The notes below the pieces were generated by a model, which searched no databases, was not told where the DNA came from, and saw nothing but the letters and a program-made list of their open reading frames with translations. This document shows positions 21,516-32,579 of a stretch of DNA of 64,000 nucleotides, one piece after another. Each line of letters begins with the position of its first letter. The stretch's first letter is position 1. The position numbers were made by a program, and so were the translations under genes. Location of the stretch: positions 682,001-746,000 of the forward strand of contig JANFAH010000024.1 in NCBI GenBank assembly GCA_024663395.1. The letters run 5' to 3'. This stretch comes from Pisolithus tinctorius. Taxonomy: Eukaryota > Basidiomycota > Agaricomycetes > Boletales > Pisolithaceae.

Positions 21516-21696
21516 GGTGATGAGGGAAGAAGGTATGAAGGTTCAGTACCCTAACACATGTTTTAAGTGGTACTTCGAACTCCGACGGAGCTCCACTGTG
21601 GCTAAAGCCATCATCCTCGAGGCATCAAAATAATTTCAAATGATCAACTCATGTTGATCTCGTCCCATACATGCAGCCTTCAGGGGTTCAGGCCCT

Positions 21697-21706
21697 AAGG
21701 GGGGGG
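21697..21706 (+). other. E2 polypurine tract
   Basis: The run aagggggggg ends three bases before the 3' LTR, matching the E1 arrangement. Confidence 0.8.
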
Positions 21707-21709
21707 CAC

Positions 21710-22423
21710 TGTCATAACCGTGCATTCGTCATAAGTCTTTGCTCACTCCACAACCTTTTCCACTGGTCATTCGCTCACTCTGCACCAACTCTGCCCAACT
21801 TCTGTTGGTTGCGAACCATCTCCGCTCCAACTGCTGTTGGACTTGTGTTGCTCCCCTACCAGACTGGGCGGTCCGTTCTCTGAGGGGTCATGTGACTACC
21901 TTCGCAGTCAGGTACTCTGCAGCACACTCACCACATGGTCCAGCATCTGGACTATTTCCTTTTCTGGATGTTCTGTGTTACCCATTCGTATGTCCTCCGT
22001 CTACCCTTCATTCGTCATCCAGGAAGTTTTACTTGAAAATTTATGAGTCTCCGTATGTCAGTTCCGATTCCGATTACTGTACCTCCGTAGCAGTATAAAA
22101 ACATGTACTGTACTCCACTGTTCTTCAGTACAAATATCAACTTAGTTCCTACTCCCTCTGATTCCGTCTTCTGCCTGTCGGAGTTATCTCCAACTCTCTG
22201 TCTGTACTCTCCCTCTGAAATACGAGGGCTGAGATCATGCAAGGGGGTAGCACACAAGCTAAACCTGATGCCCTCACTCCGCTCTGCCTTTGTCTCAGTG
22301 GTCTTCGTTCCTGCTGACACTCCGCTAGTCGGAGTTCTGTTCTTCTGTGTTGGACTTGCTTCCGAACCCCTCTCTAGACCTTGTTAAGTGTTGGAGTTGG
22401 TCGGAGTAGGCCCAGACTTGACA
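21710..22423 (+). repeat. E2 3' LTR
   Basis: 714 bp copy of 14323-15036, followed by the target duplicate gatgg. The shared TATA box is at 22094-22100. Confidence 0.94.
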
Positions 22424-22428
22424 GATGG

Positions 22429-22752
22429 CAAGCAATGAACATTGCCATCAGTTTGAGTGTCAAGACATGCAGAGGGCTCACCACAATCAAATGTGGCTGA
22501 CCCTTGATGTGAGTGACAAGGAGAGGGCTGGGGGGAGTGGGAGCTCTGGGTTGAGTGATGGTGATTGCAGGGGGGCATTGTTATGAGGATGGTATAATGT
22601 GGGTGAGTTGGATGGTGGTGGTAAGTAACTAAGAGTTAATCAGAGCAAAGGTGAACAGCATGAGGCATAATTAAAAACTTAAGTAATACTCAAATTGAAA
22701 AAGCACATGAACAAGGGATGATCAGTGGGTGATGATGTTATACTATCTACTG
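22429..22752. other. CpG-poor spacer, no gene
   Basis: No coding frame of note. It is the continuation of the DNA that E2 entered. Confidence 0.35.
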
Positions 22753-23430
22753 TCAAGTATGGGTTTACCCTTGGGTGACTGGGCTTCAAGTCTGGGTGAC
22801 AGGGGCTAAAGCCAGGTGGACTGGAGTTAAGGCCAGAAGACAGGGGCCAAGTCCAGAGGTCCAGATTCAAGGCCAGGAGCATGGGAACAAGGCCAGTAGT
22901 GTGGGAAACAGACTGGTCTCAGAGCATGGAGAGGGGGAAGCTGGTCCAGGTTGGATCTACCTCCCTTGGTCTCAGCATATGTGCTGTACCCTTATGCAAG
23001 CTGAGTGAGGGCATTGGGTTTAGCTCATGTGCTACTCCCTTGCATGATTTCAGCCCTCATATTTCAGAGATAGAGACCAGATGGAAGATCAGAGATAAGT
23101 CCAACAGGCAGAAGATGGAGAGATATAGAATAGGAACTTGGGTGATATTCATACTGAGGAACAATGGAGTACTGTACATGTTTTTATACTACTACAGAGG
23201 TACAGTAACCAGAATTGGAACTGACATAAAGAGACTTGTAAATTTTCAAGTAAAACTTCCTGGGCAATGAATGAAAGGTAGACAGAGAGCATACAATGGG
23301 TAACACAGAACAAACCAAAAAGGAAACAACCCAGGTGCCAAACCATGAGGTGCACACACTGCAGAGTACCTGACTGCATGCTGTCAAGGAGATGTCTGAA
23401 GGCTGGACAGGTAAGAGTCACATGACTTCT
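22753..23430 (-). repeat. Old LTR3/LTR2 chimeric LTR, minus orientation
   Basis: It starts (in reverse) at the LTR3 3' end cttgaca. Up to about 23005 it follows LTR3. From there to about 23430 it follows the reverse complement of the E2 LTR, including the tataaaa box and the 'gatattcatactgagg' block. The switch may reflect recombination between related LTRs or simply their common ancestry. Confidence 0.55.
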
Positions 23431-23664
23431 TGGAGAATGGTCTGCATGGCCCAATGGTAGGCCAGTACCAAGTCTGACAGCAGTCAGAGTGGAGAAGGCT
23501 CATAGATGACAGAGGGCAGGTGCATCAGGGAGACAGGGAATGGTGGAATTACAGTCACAACCAGTCAGTAACAGGTTTAAACCATATATTCACTTACTGA
23601 TGTGGAGTTGGTGTAGAGTGAGTGAACAGAGTGAGCAGAGACTTAGGATAAACACATGGTTGTG

Positions 23665-23860
23665 ACAAGGAGTCTTTTCCTGCTGAAGGGTCTGCCAGTT
23701 TCACATCCAAGCTGGTCAGGTGTCCAACCAGCCCTTTCAAACTGATGGCCCATTCAACTCAAGCCTTGTAGTATAGCCAGTTGCTTCCATCCACATTTAG
23801 GGTTGGGACTTATAAGGAATGATCATCTTTTGCCATAGTGGGTATTGTTGCTGTGTAACA
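23665..23860 (-). pseudogene. Copia-type Gag N-terminal fragment (second copy)
   Basis: Nearly the same DNA as 29000-29185, which encodes the start of a Ty1/Copia Gag. Only the first 60 or so codons remain. It marks a second, more decayed copy of that element. Confidence 0.55.
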
Positions 23861-24274
23861 ACTCTTTTAGAATTAGAGCATGAGAGCAGGGCTCATAACC
23901 TAACAAAGGCATGAGTTTCTCAGTGTACAAAGTAATCACTGTATTAGTACCTAATGAAGGTATGAGTTTCTACACTACATCAGAACCAAGTAAATGAACA
24001 GGAATGTAGCTATACTCACCTCAGTGTATGAAGTAATCACTGAGGTGGAAAATAACAGTGCAGAAAATTTGTAGTACTGTAATTAGTCAGTGCAGTGACA
24101 TCAGAATTTAATTCTGAAGGTTCAAGAAACCCTCTGATCACTCTGGGTGAAGCTCTGAGACATTACCATGATTCCAGAATGCATACTCATCACTTCATGT
24201 CATGTTCTAACTGACCTATGATCTGACTTTCATCTGCAAAGGTTATTGCATGTGCATCACTCTGAGATAAATTT

Positions 24275-24949
24275 TCAATCTGTCTCACACCTTAGGTAGC
24301 CACCCCAGCAAACTGTCAGTATGGCTGCTGGTATGCACCCATCATCATCACTGGCAAGTGAGATTGCAAGATCACCTTTCCTGATAGCATGGAAGGTGTG
24401 GTTATTGGCAGCAGTGATAGGTTTGGGGATGATTGGCTTATAGTTGAGGAATTTGCTGCAGTAGGAGGACATATGACATGAAGCACCTGAATCAAACAGA
24501 ATGGTCTCTTCTGTGGAATTTAGGCTTTTGCCTGCAAGAAGAACATGATCAAGGGTGTTCATGTATGCATCTTTTTTGTCAATAATGATGTCCTGGGGGT
24601 TCAGAATTTCTTCCTCCACAATCTCTGTTAGCCAATCATCATCCTGTGGGTGCACTAGCCAAACTGCATCAGGTTCAGAGTCAGTGCTGGTCTGTGTGCT
24701 CAATCTGGCTGTTGCACTGGCTGCAGTGGCCACTTTTCCAGAGCCTTTCTCCTTCTTTTTCCCTTTGCCCTTGTTCTGGAACCATTTGGGTGCTTGCCCA
24801 GCTTTTCCACCACCCTCTTCCCAGCATTGGTCTCTTGCATGACCTTTCTTTCTGTAATTTTTGCAAGTTGACTTCTTTCTATCCTTCACTGAATGAGCTG
24901 TGTCTTTGGAATTTCCAGAGTTTCCAGAGTTGCCCCTCTTCATCTGCAT
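24275..24949 (-). pseudogene. Ty1/Copia Gag C-terminus and protease fragment
   Basis: 224 open codons on the minus strand. A zinc-knuckle-like block (C-X2-Y-X4-H-X4-C) has its second Cys replaced by Tyr. A Lys-rich and acidic linker follows, then a DSGASCHMS-type aspartic protease active site, the usual Copia Gag-protease order. The knuckle change (TGC or TGT to TAC or TAT) and lack of the integrase and RT parts show decay. It may belong with the Gag N-terminus at 28566-29175, which is on the same strand but 3.6 kb away. Confidence 0.7.
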
Positions 24950-24966
24950 TTGGTGCCTATCATATT

Positions 24967-25550
24967 TGTCAAGTCTGGGCCTACTCTGACCAACTCCAAT
25001 GCTAGATAAGGTCTAGGGAGAGGTTTGGAAGCAAGTCCAACACAAGAGAACAGAACTCTGACTGGCAGAGTTTTGGCAGGAATGAAGTCTGCTGAGACAA
25101 AGGCAGAGCAGAGTGAGGGTGTTGGGTTTAGCTCATGTGCTACCCCCTTGCATGATCTCAGCCCTCATATTTCAGAGGGAGAGGACAGACAGATAGTCGG
25201 AGGTAACTCTGACAGACAGAAGATGGAGACAGAGGGAGTAGGAACTAAGTTGATATTCATACTGAAGAACAGCTGAGTATGATACATGCTTTTATACTAC
25301 TATGGAGGTACAGTAACTGGAATTGGAACTGACATATGGAGACCTGTAAATTTTCAAGTAAAACTTCCTAGATGACAAAGAAGGGTAGACAGAGGACATA
25401 TGAACAGGTAACATAGAACATCCCAAAAAGGGAACAGTCCAGGCACTGGACCATGCAGTGTGCATGCTGTGGAGTACCTGACTGCACACTGTCAGGGAGA
25501 AGTCCAAAGGGTAGTCACACAACCCCTCAGAGGACAGTCCACACAGTGTC
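24967..25550 (-). repeat. Old E2-type LTR (LTR2), minus orientation
   Basis: It follows the reverse complement of most of the E2 LTR, from its 'cggagtaggcc' end to the 'ctctgaggggtca' block, with nearly all CpG replaced by TpG or CpA. At about 25550 the match breaks and repeat R begins. Confidence 0.7.
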
Positions 25551-26260
25551 ACACACCAAAGGTGTTTGGTGAGGTGGACATGGATGCAGCTGATGAATGG
25601 AGATGAAGACCATAGCCCTCATGCAAAGGACAGCCAGAAATGTCAGCAGTCATCCCTTGCACAAGAACAAGTTGTCAATGCCAAAGAAAAAGGAAGGAAG
25701 TGAGTTAAGCACTGATAAAAATTCTTAAGCACCTGTGTATGGCATTCTGGTTTTCAACATATCTCCACCAATTCCACAGATACCAACACCATTCCCACAC
25801 TTGCTTATAGTGCTGAGCCATGTGATCCTACCTTCCAAAATTTTAAAGGGTTTGTACACTCCACACATTTCTACAGCACTCCCTCCAAAAGACACTCATT
25901 TCACTAATTCTTCTGATATGGCCACCTCTACATCAATCATTTTGCTTGTCCCCTTTGCTAGGGACCATGGCTACATATATCTACCAGGAGTTCCTACCAG
26001 CTTCTGTCCTGAAGCATCCTGGTACATCCCATCCTTGTCTGCCCCCTCTCAGCCCATCCAGCTTGGACAGCATGTTCTTTTCATCAGTATGACCTCTAGG
26101 AGGACATTCTTTGGTTGCCCCATGTCTGTCATTTGCTTGGAATGGTCTTATGTGGTCATTTCAGTCTCTCCAGTCCAAGAAGCATATGGATCCTTCCTCC
26201 CTGCTCCCTGCAACATCTTCATACTGGTCTCATCCATCATTCTTCCAAAATTGTGACAGC
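25551..26260. repeat. Dispersed repeat R, copy 2
   Basis: Direct repeat of 11382-12080. The junction with the LTR fragment just before it suggests an insertion or recombination edge. Confidence 0.6.
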
Positions 26261-26524
26261 TACAGTATAATCTACTGTTCTCCACTCTCCCTGATTGCAT
26301 CCATGATGAGTATAACACACATCTTGCCTCCTTGTTGCAAGATACAGCAGAAGACACTCCCCCTTCATCCTCTCTTCCAACAGAGCCTCATACATGAAGT
26401 TTTTATTTGCTTCATTGAGGGGACAGTTAGGGGGGGAAAGTTGCAATCCCCTATGCTCCTGTCACCCCACAGACCCCCAAAGCTTGACCCCTGTTGACAT
26501 CTGACTCACCCTGTCCACTTTTGG
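26261..26524. other. Repeat-derived DNA with minus-strand coding-like stretch
   Basis: Minus-strand frames 26446-26237 and 26357-26148 look weakly coding (Leu/Glu/Arg-rich), but they overlap in different frames and show no motif. Probably the continuation of repeat R's parent element. Confidence 0.3.
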
Positions 26525-26890
26525 ATGTACTATATCAGCATCAGATCAGCACTGCCTCTCTGTCATCCCACTTTGGCCCAGAAGCGATCTCTTTGAGATG
26601 TGACATGCACAGCCTCCCCCTAATGTGATTCCAGTGCACTTTCCCAGTTCCTGACATTACTTGACTCATACTTTGACATTCTGACTGTCTTTGACTCACC
26701 TATTGCCAATACTTACCAATCTTTTGACCTTGCTTACTGATTCTTTGCTTTTTGGCTTACTTATCCTTACCAATGCCCACCAATGCTTTCTAAGATGATT
26801 ACCCACTGCTTACATTCCTTACTCATCAGTTACCAATCACTTACCAAGCATTTGCACCTTGTATTCCATAGGCAATGCCCCTGTACTGTA
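26525..26890 (+). repeat. LTR-like dispersed repeat S, copy 2
   Basis: Matches 13325-13690 and begins its LTR-like part with TGTCATCCC at 26561. It is truncated just before the TATA box seen in copy 1. Confidence 0.5.
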
Positions 26891-27049
26891 CAGTAGATGT
26901 TCTCGTAATGCATAATGTTGGGATGGGTCATGTCTGGATGCATCATTAGAAATATGTGGGCATAGATATGTGTGACATCAAGTAACCATGTGACTGTGAC
27001 TAGTCACATTCCACCACACCGCCCCCAAACCATCTCCCCAATGTTGGTT

Positions 27050-27638
27050 GCATCAAACATGCACCCTCCATCCTCCTCATCGTGATTCTAAACTGCCACA
27101 GCTGTCAAGAGAGGTCAACTGCAGTGTCTGGTGTACCATAAGTGATGCAGACCCTCTCCATCTTCTCACATAACTGAATGACCTCCCCAAGGCCCATCTC
27201 CACATCTTGATGCTGCTCCAAGTCCTCTTCATCTGATTCAATCTCCAGAATCTCCCCATGTTTGATGGCCTCCTCATGTGTCACCTGTGCAATGATGGCT
27301 TCGTCACCACCTTCAAAACTGTAGTCGGAATCTCCCACTTCCTCTTCTTCAACTGGATTCAGCATTTCATCCAAAGTAAGTGGTGACCCTATGATCCATT
27401 TGTGTTGTTTAAGGTTATTAACAGCTGCTGAGAGGTCTTTCTCCACGTTGGAGAGTTGTGCAGGAGTAGCAGTTATTTGGGGTGTGTGTGAGAGCGTGAG
27501 TTGAGTGAGATGGCAGCCAAAAATCCTGAGAGCGAACATGTTGAGTCCTTCCAAAGCCTTTGATATGTTGTTTTCTGCATCCATGACAATTTTTAGCACT
27601 GTGAGAGCTGAGAATGATGTGGAGGTCCAATCTGGCAT
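27050..27638 (-). pseudogene. pogo/Tigger-like transposase C-terminal fragment
   Basis: A 177-codon frame ends in TGA at 27105-27107, read through here because the frame continues with the same family character. It has an acidic region followed by an ALCE-type helix: LCEKMERVC, then a GTPDTA loop and DLS-(stop)-QLWQFR. This resembles the C-terminus that I associate with fungal CENP-B/DDE (pogo/Tigger) transposases, where DLSRQLRxFR would be expected. The TGA is thus CGA decay and the Trp is CGG decay. No DDE catalytic core remains. Confidence 0.5.
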
Positions 27639-28049
27639 TCATCCTATCATAAACAAACCAGTCACCTACTAACTACTACATCACAGCTGAAGAAAATCAT
27701 GCCTGAAGGCTCAGGTGAAGCACAACCCTCCTGGGCACTCCCAGTATCATCAGAGGGTTGGCCAGACTGTACTCTGAGCTGAACTGGGGATCACTGGGAA
27801 GGAGTTATTTGGTCATATATGACTAAAGGAAATATCCAGTGCCAAATAGAAGGCCAGGAATGTGCAACCTGGTAGCTCAGTAGCATATCCCTCCAATGGT
27901 ACTTGGAGTGAGAGAGGGTTTAGTTTCACCCTGACCTCCATACCAGTTTCCCCTTCACAGAAATGCATTAGTTAATGGGTGATTGGTTTGTTTATGATAG
28001 GATGAATGCCAGATTGGACCTCCACATCATTCTCAGCTCTCACAGTGCT
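27595..28049. repeat. Foldback: perfect 66 bp inverted repeat around a 323 bp spacer
   Basis: 27595-27660 is the exact reverse complement of 27984-28049. The spacer resembles the central part of the 29472-31046 element. One arm overlaps the 5' end of the transposase fragment, so this may be a related foldback element that captured or inserted into it. Confidence 0.75.
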
Positions 28050-28059
28050 TATTAGTTCC

Positions 28060-28345
28060 AGGACACATGGGGCATTGGTGGGGAAACAGTGCAGGAAATG
28101 ACTTCCATCAGGTTTCTGAAGAGACCAATGGTGCTGATAGCATATTCTATTGATTATACTATAGTGTACACCAGCATTTGCTGAGGTTTCCCTGACAGAA
28201 TGTCCCTGATGAGCCAGAATGGTGATTTCTTGACTTGTGTTACAGCAAGGAGGCTTAGGGGTGCAAAATCACTGTTTGGCATTGTTTGTTTGTTGACAAA
28301 TCATTCAGTAGACCATGTAATACATTATGTAAGCATTGGTGAGCA
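28060..28345 (+). repeat. Diverged copy of the palindromic TIR element arm
   Basis: It shares blocks such as 'ggggaaacagtgcaggaaatgac' (truncated here) and the 'tgattt cttga' region with 30490-30800 and 12640-13000. An old member of the same repeat family. Confidence 0.5.
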
Positions 28346-28565
28346 TCTCACCATGTTCTATATGTGTTCCCAAGGACTACATCTCCAGTATATCACAAAG
28401 TTACATAATTGTCCCAATGAGCTCTCATTTTCATTTGGGTATTCTGTCATCAGTTTCTATCCAAATATTATGTAATATGGTTCATCAGAGAGCCATGACC
28501 AGCTGCTTTAATCTGTCCACCAACACCTTGGACTCAATAATGATAGTTCACTTGCTACACCACAA

Positions 28566-29175
28566 TTAATGAAAAACATGCAAACATTGGGACAATTTTG
28601 TGAGCCACTGTAGCTGTGAGGTTGGAGTTGTATGAAGCAGAAAGTGAACTGAGAATGATTGCTGCAAAGTCATCATCTGTGATAGACTGTCTGAGTGCAG
28701 CAAGTTGTTTGTGCAGCATTCACATCTTGTTAAAGTGAGCATGGACATCACCTTTTTCTGAACAGTGAGATTCTTGGAGTTTTCTCCAAAGATTGATTGT
28801 GACAATGTGAGAGCAGTTTTGGAAAAGATCTGTGAGGACACCCCACACACTCTTCACAGTCTCTTCCTTCAGAACTTGAAGGAACAATGATTCTGGGAGT
28901 GACACAGTGATCACTTGCTTGATGTATCCATCATCCTTTGCCCATTGCCAGAGTTTTTCTGGGTATTCACTGACAAGTTTTTGCTCCATGGCTGTGGGCT
29001 TCCAGGAGGAGTCTTTTCCTGATGAAGGGTCCTCTGGTTTTGCATCCAAGCCAGTCAGGTGTCCAATCAGCCCTTTTGAACTGACAGCCCATTTGATCTG
29101 AGCCTTGTAGTATAGCCAGTTGCTTCCATCTGCATTTAGGGTTGGAACTTGTAAGGAATGATCATCTTTTGCCAT
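28566..29175 (-). pseudogene. Ty1/Copia Gag N-terminal fragment
   Basis: It starts MAKDDHSLQVP and carries the Copia Gag pattern: LNADGSNWLYYKAQI near the start, then WKPTAMEQ and LWRKLQE. After 151 codons a TGA (28720-28722) interrupts. The same frame continues (HKQLAALRQSITDDDF) for about 50 codons, as expected for Copia Gag, so the stop is probably CGA decay. The zinc knuckle and everything after are absent here. Confidence 0.72.
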
Positions 29176-29471
29176 AGTGGGTAGTGTTGCTGTGTAATAA
29201 CTCTTTCAGAATTAGAGCACAAGAGCAGGGCTCATAACCTAACAAAGTTATGAGTATCTATGTACACTATGTCAGTACCAAGTAAATGAATGCAAGTATA
29301 GGTATGCTCACCTCAGTGCATGAAGTAGTGACTGAAGTGGAAAATAATGGTACAGAAAATTTATAGTACAGTCAAAAAGGTCATGGTACATATGGTACTG
29401 GTGCATAAATTCAGTATTGCATTGATATTTGCTAGATCCATAGTCAGGCTCACTGAAATATGTAATATTTA

Positions 29472-31046
29472 CAGTGAGGGACAAAAGTGTTGCAATGTTT
29501 GTGAGGTGTGACTTGTTGCTGATGTAGCTTGGGCTATTCTGCACAGATAATCATGATACCTATACCATTGGAAAGGGGAGACTCTAAGCTTTCCAGAGCA
29601 CTAAGGTTCAGTCCAAACAAAGCAATACATGCTGAGATACACCCTATTCTTTCTGAAAAGTGCATTGCAATGCTTTTGTCCCTGACTGGTGAAATCATGA
29701 AATATGACCTTTTGATGGGATTGAGGGCATGGAGGATGGGAAAAAATGCTTACATAATAAACCACATGATCATCCAGATGATTTGTCAGCATGTAAACAA
29801 TGACAAACATTGGACTTGTACCATTAATCCTCCCTCTTTTACCACAACTCATGAAATCATCTCTCTAGCTCACATGGTCATTTTCTCAAGGAACTCTTAT
29901 CAAATACTGGTGGCCACCACAGTGCCATCATTATAACATGCTCTCAGAACCATCAGTCCCTTAAAAAACCTGCTGTCAGTCATTTCCTGGACTGATTCCC
30001 CCCCCCCATGCCTGATGTGTTCTGGGACTAATCAGTACTTGGAAGGCTGAAAACGTTATGGAGGTCAATCTGGCACTTCAGAACATGATGTACAAACCAG
30101 TCCCCTCTCAACCAATGCATTTCTGGCACAGGAACACTGATATGGAAGTTGGGGTGAGACAAGACCTCCTTGTGCTCTGAGCACCATAAGAGGGTTCACT
30201 AGATCTTGCTCTGATCTGAACTGTAGATGACTGGGGAAGGATTATTTGGTCATATGTCACCAAAGGCAATATTCAGGGCCAGATGGAAGCACAGGATTCT
30301 GCTCCATGGCAGTTCAGTAGCATATCCTTCTGATGACACCCAGGGGTAAAGAGGATTTTGTCTTGCCCTAACTTCCATACCACTGTCCCTGTGCCAGAAA
30401 TGCATTGGTTGAGAGGGGACTGGTTTGTACATCATGTTCTGAAGTGCCAGATTGACCTCCATAATGTTTTCAGCCTTCCAAGTACTGATTAGTCCCAGAA
30501 CACATCAGGCATGGGGGGGGAATCAGTCCAGGAAATGACTGACAGCAGGTTTTTTAAGGGACTGATGGTTCTGAGAGCATGTTATAATGATGGCACTGTG
30601 GTGGCCACCAGTATTTGATAAGAGTTCCTTGAGAAAATGACCATGTGAGCTAGAGAGATGATTTCATGAGTTGTGGTAAAAGAGGGAGGATTAATGGTAC
30701 AAGTCCAATGTTTGTCATTGTTTACATGCTGACAAATCATCTGGATGATCATGTGGTTTATTATGTAAGCATTTTTTCCCATCCTCCATGCCCTCAATCC
30801 CATCAAAAGGTCATATTTCATGATTTCACCAGTCAGGGACAAAAGCATTGCAATGCACTTTTCAGAAAGAATAGGGTGTATCTCAGCATGTATTGCTTTG
30901 TTTGGACTGAACCTTAGTGCTCTGGAAAGCTTAGAGTCTCCCCTTTCCAATGGTATAGGTATCATGATTATCTGTGCAGAATAGCCCAAGCTACATCAGC
31001 AACAAGTCACACCTCACAAACATTGCAACACTTTTGTCCCTCACTG
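29472..31046. mobile_element. 1575 bp palindromic TIR element with TA target duplication
   Basis: Ends are CAGTGAGGGACAAAAG (29472 onward) and its exact inverse (to 31046), flanked by TA on both sides (29470-29471, 31047-31048), as in Tc1/mariner/pogo elements. The arms, about 29472-30130 and 30388-31046, are almost exact inverse copies; the same 135-codon frame lies at 29529-29936 (+) and 30582-30989 (-). One arm difference is CG (30056) against CA. The about 260 bp centre is only imperfectly inverted. A TIR-like block in inverse orientation at 29663-29688 hints that each arm holds a smaller element of about 217 bp. There is no transposase inside, so it is non-autonomous. Confidence 0.82.
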
Positions 31047-31265
31047 TATGCAAAGTAATAATGCATTGGGTTTTTATCAATATTATGCATTATCAGGTGT
31101 GTACAATGGTCAATGGGGATCAACCGGGTGCATTGCTGCATTGTCTGACAACCCTATTGTATGGAATCTGAACTTCTATATAATGAGAATATGATGTACT
31201 AGCTGCTGGCCCATCATATCATTTTTTTGCAATGCTTCTCTCTCTAAAATGTAAACCTTGAGGCA

Positions 31266-31564
31266 CCCCTGCAGATGCCCCTAAGCCTGCAAAACAGCAG
31301 AAAATTAAAGATGCTCCTTGCACCTCAGCCAAAACTTCATCTGAGGACAAAGATGCCAATGTCAATGATGTCTTGGCAGGTCCATCACTCTTGCACACTG
31401 ATCTTCTCAGGTTATGCAGGCAGCTTGAAGCTGGATGCATGCAACATGGTGATCCTGTGTTTTCCTTTGGGCTATCAAGTTCTCTAGCTAAATACTGTGC
31501 CAGTTTACAATGTGATGAACTCCTTAATAACAAGCAGACTACACTAGATCATTATATCATATGA
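31266..31564 (+). pseudogene. pogo/Tigger-like transposase C-terminal fragment (second)
   Basis: A coding-like plus-strand frame with Lys/Ser/Asp-rich linker, then LLRLCRQLEAGCMQHGDP, a helix, and a QTTLDHYII tail. The order (LC-x2-LE, GDP loop, helix, QTTL-type end) matches the C-termini of fungal pogo-like transposases as I know them. QxxL-x2-YI recalls a PCNA-binding PIP box. Only this tail is present; the upstream catalytic domain is missing. Confidence 0.5.
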
Positions 31565-32579
31565 AACACATGTATTAGTACCCTTATTCAACTGTATAGA
31601 CAGCATATGGATGGCAAATTCCCATGTCACACTTCAGAGGGGAGTCACAGCATGTCACAAAGTGACATATTTGGTGCTACATATTACTAGTAATGCATTA
31701 GGTTTTGGCTGCCCCACCAGTATGCATTATGACCTTTTCGACTGTACCATAATTACTAAGCATGGTGACATCAGAATTTAATTCCAAGTCAGGGAGAAAT
31801 TCTGAGCCCTCTGGGCAAAACTCCAAGAGGCTACTGTAATTCCAGAATGCATTCTCAACAGCAAGCCTGCCAACACAGTATATCCTGCAGTTCAGAGGGG
31901 ATCCCACCAAAACTCATAGGAAACCACATGAGAATTGATCTTGTCTGTAATGTTAACCAGTGCACACCACTGTCCATGTGCATTTGCACCTGCCAGGTGC
32001 AAACAGTGAGTACCTGCATATTGGTTGCCATGATTCAAGCACAACATGGAGTACAATGTTCACAGTTCACCTCCAAAAGTCAGCCCCCTCCCCCCCATAA
32101 CAGGATTATCTCTAAAAACAGAAAACCCAGCTATTTCGGTCTGGCACAAATTCAGGGAACAAAACAATTTTCAGACATCAGTAAATCACTTTGAGCTGTG
32201 GAGCTCTCCACAGTGCTCCATAATACACAGAGTCCCCTAGCTAGGTCCAGGCTGGACAGATGCACCCAACAACACTTTTTGCTATGGCTAGTTGCCTGTT
32301 ACTATGGAATGGTCACATTGTCATGGAACTTTGTCCAGTATCTTACTTACTATGGATTGCTATGGAACTTTCATGCTTAAATATCACTGTACAAAACTGG
32401 CCAGACTGTATTCTCCTTGGGGTGTTGTCCAGTACTCCCCATCTCAATGTTTACTTTGCAAACATGTGATCACTCCACAACTAGGAACAGTTCACAGCAG
32501 GTATGACAGGAACAGGAGCATTGGCATCAATTGCATACTACATGTAATGACAGGTACGACAGGACTAGGTATTATGAAA
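31565..32579. other. Edge of transposon island, no gene
   Basis: CpG-poor DNA. About 31710-31860 repeats 24080-24190 ('gacatcagaatttaatt' and flanks), probably from the Copia element's terminal region. From about 32,580 base composition changes sharply to CpG-containing genic DNA. Confidence 0.45.

Larger units (their letters stand above)
14323..22423 (+). mobile_element. E2: complete-length Ty3/Gypsy chromovirus retrotransposon
   Basis: Identical-length LTRs (14323-15036 and 21710-22423, 714 bp each) start TGTCATAAC and end TTGACA. They are flanked by a perfect 5 bp duplication gatgg (14318-14322 and 22424-22428). Contents: gag (15097-16380), pol with chromodomain (16381-20094), an intact antisense gene (20298-21515) and a polypurine tract (21697-21706). 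The domain layout equals E1, but protein identity is only moderate, so E2 is a separate family. Gag-pol carries six in-frame TGA codons, each aligned with Arg in E1 where comparable, so the copy cannot make full-length Pol. Confidence 0.95.

Noticed and set aside
31230..31533. Minus-strand 104-codon frame
   Set aside because: The plus strand over the same DNA reads as a pogo-type transposase tail, so this frame is its shadow.
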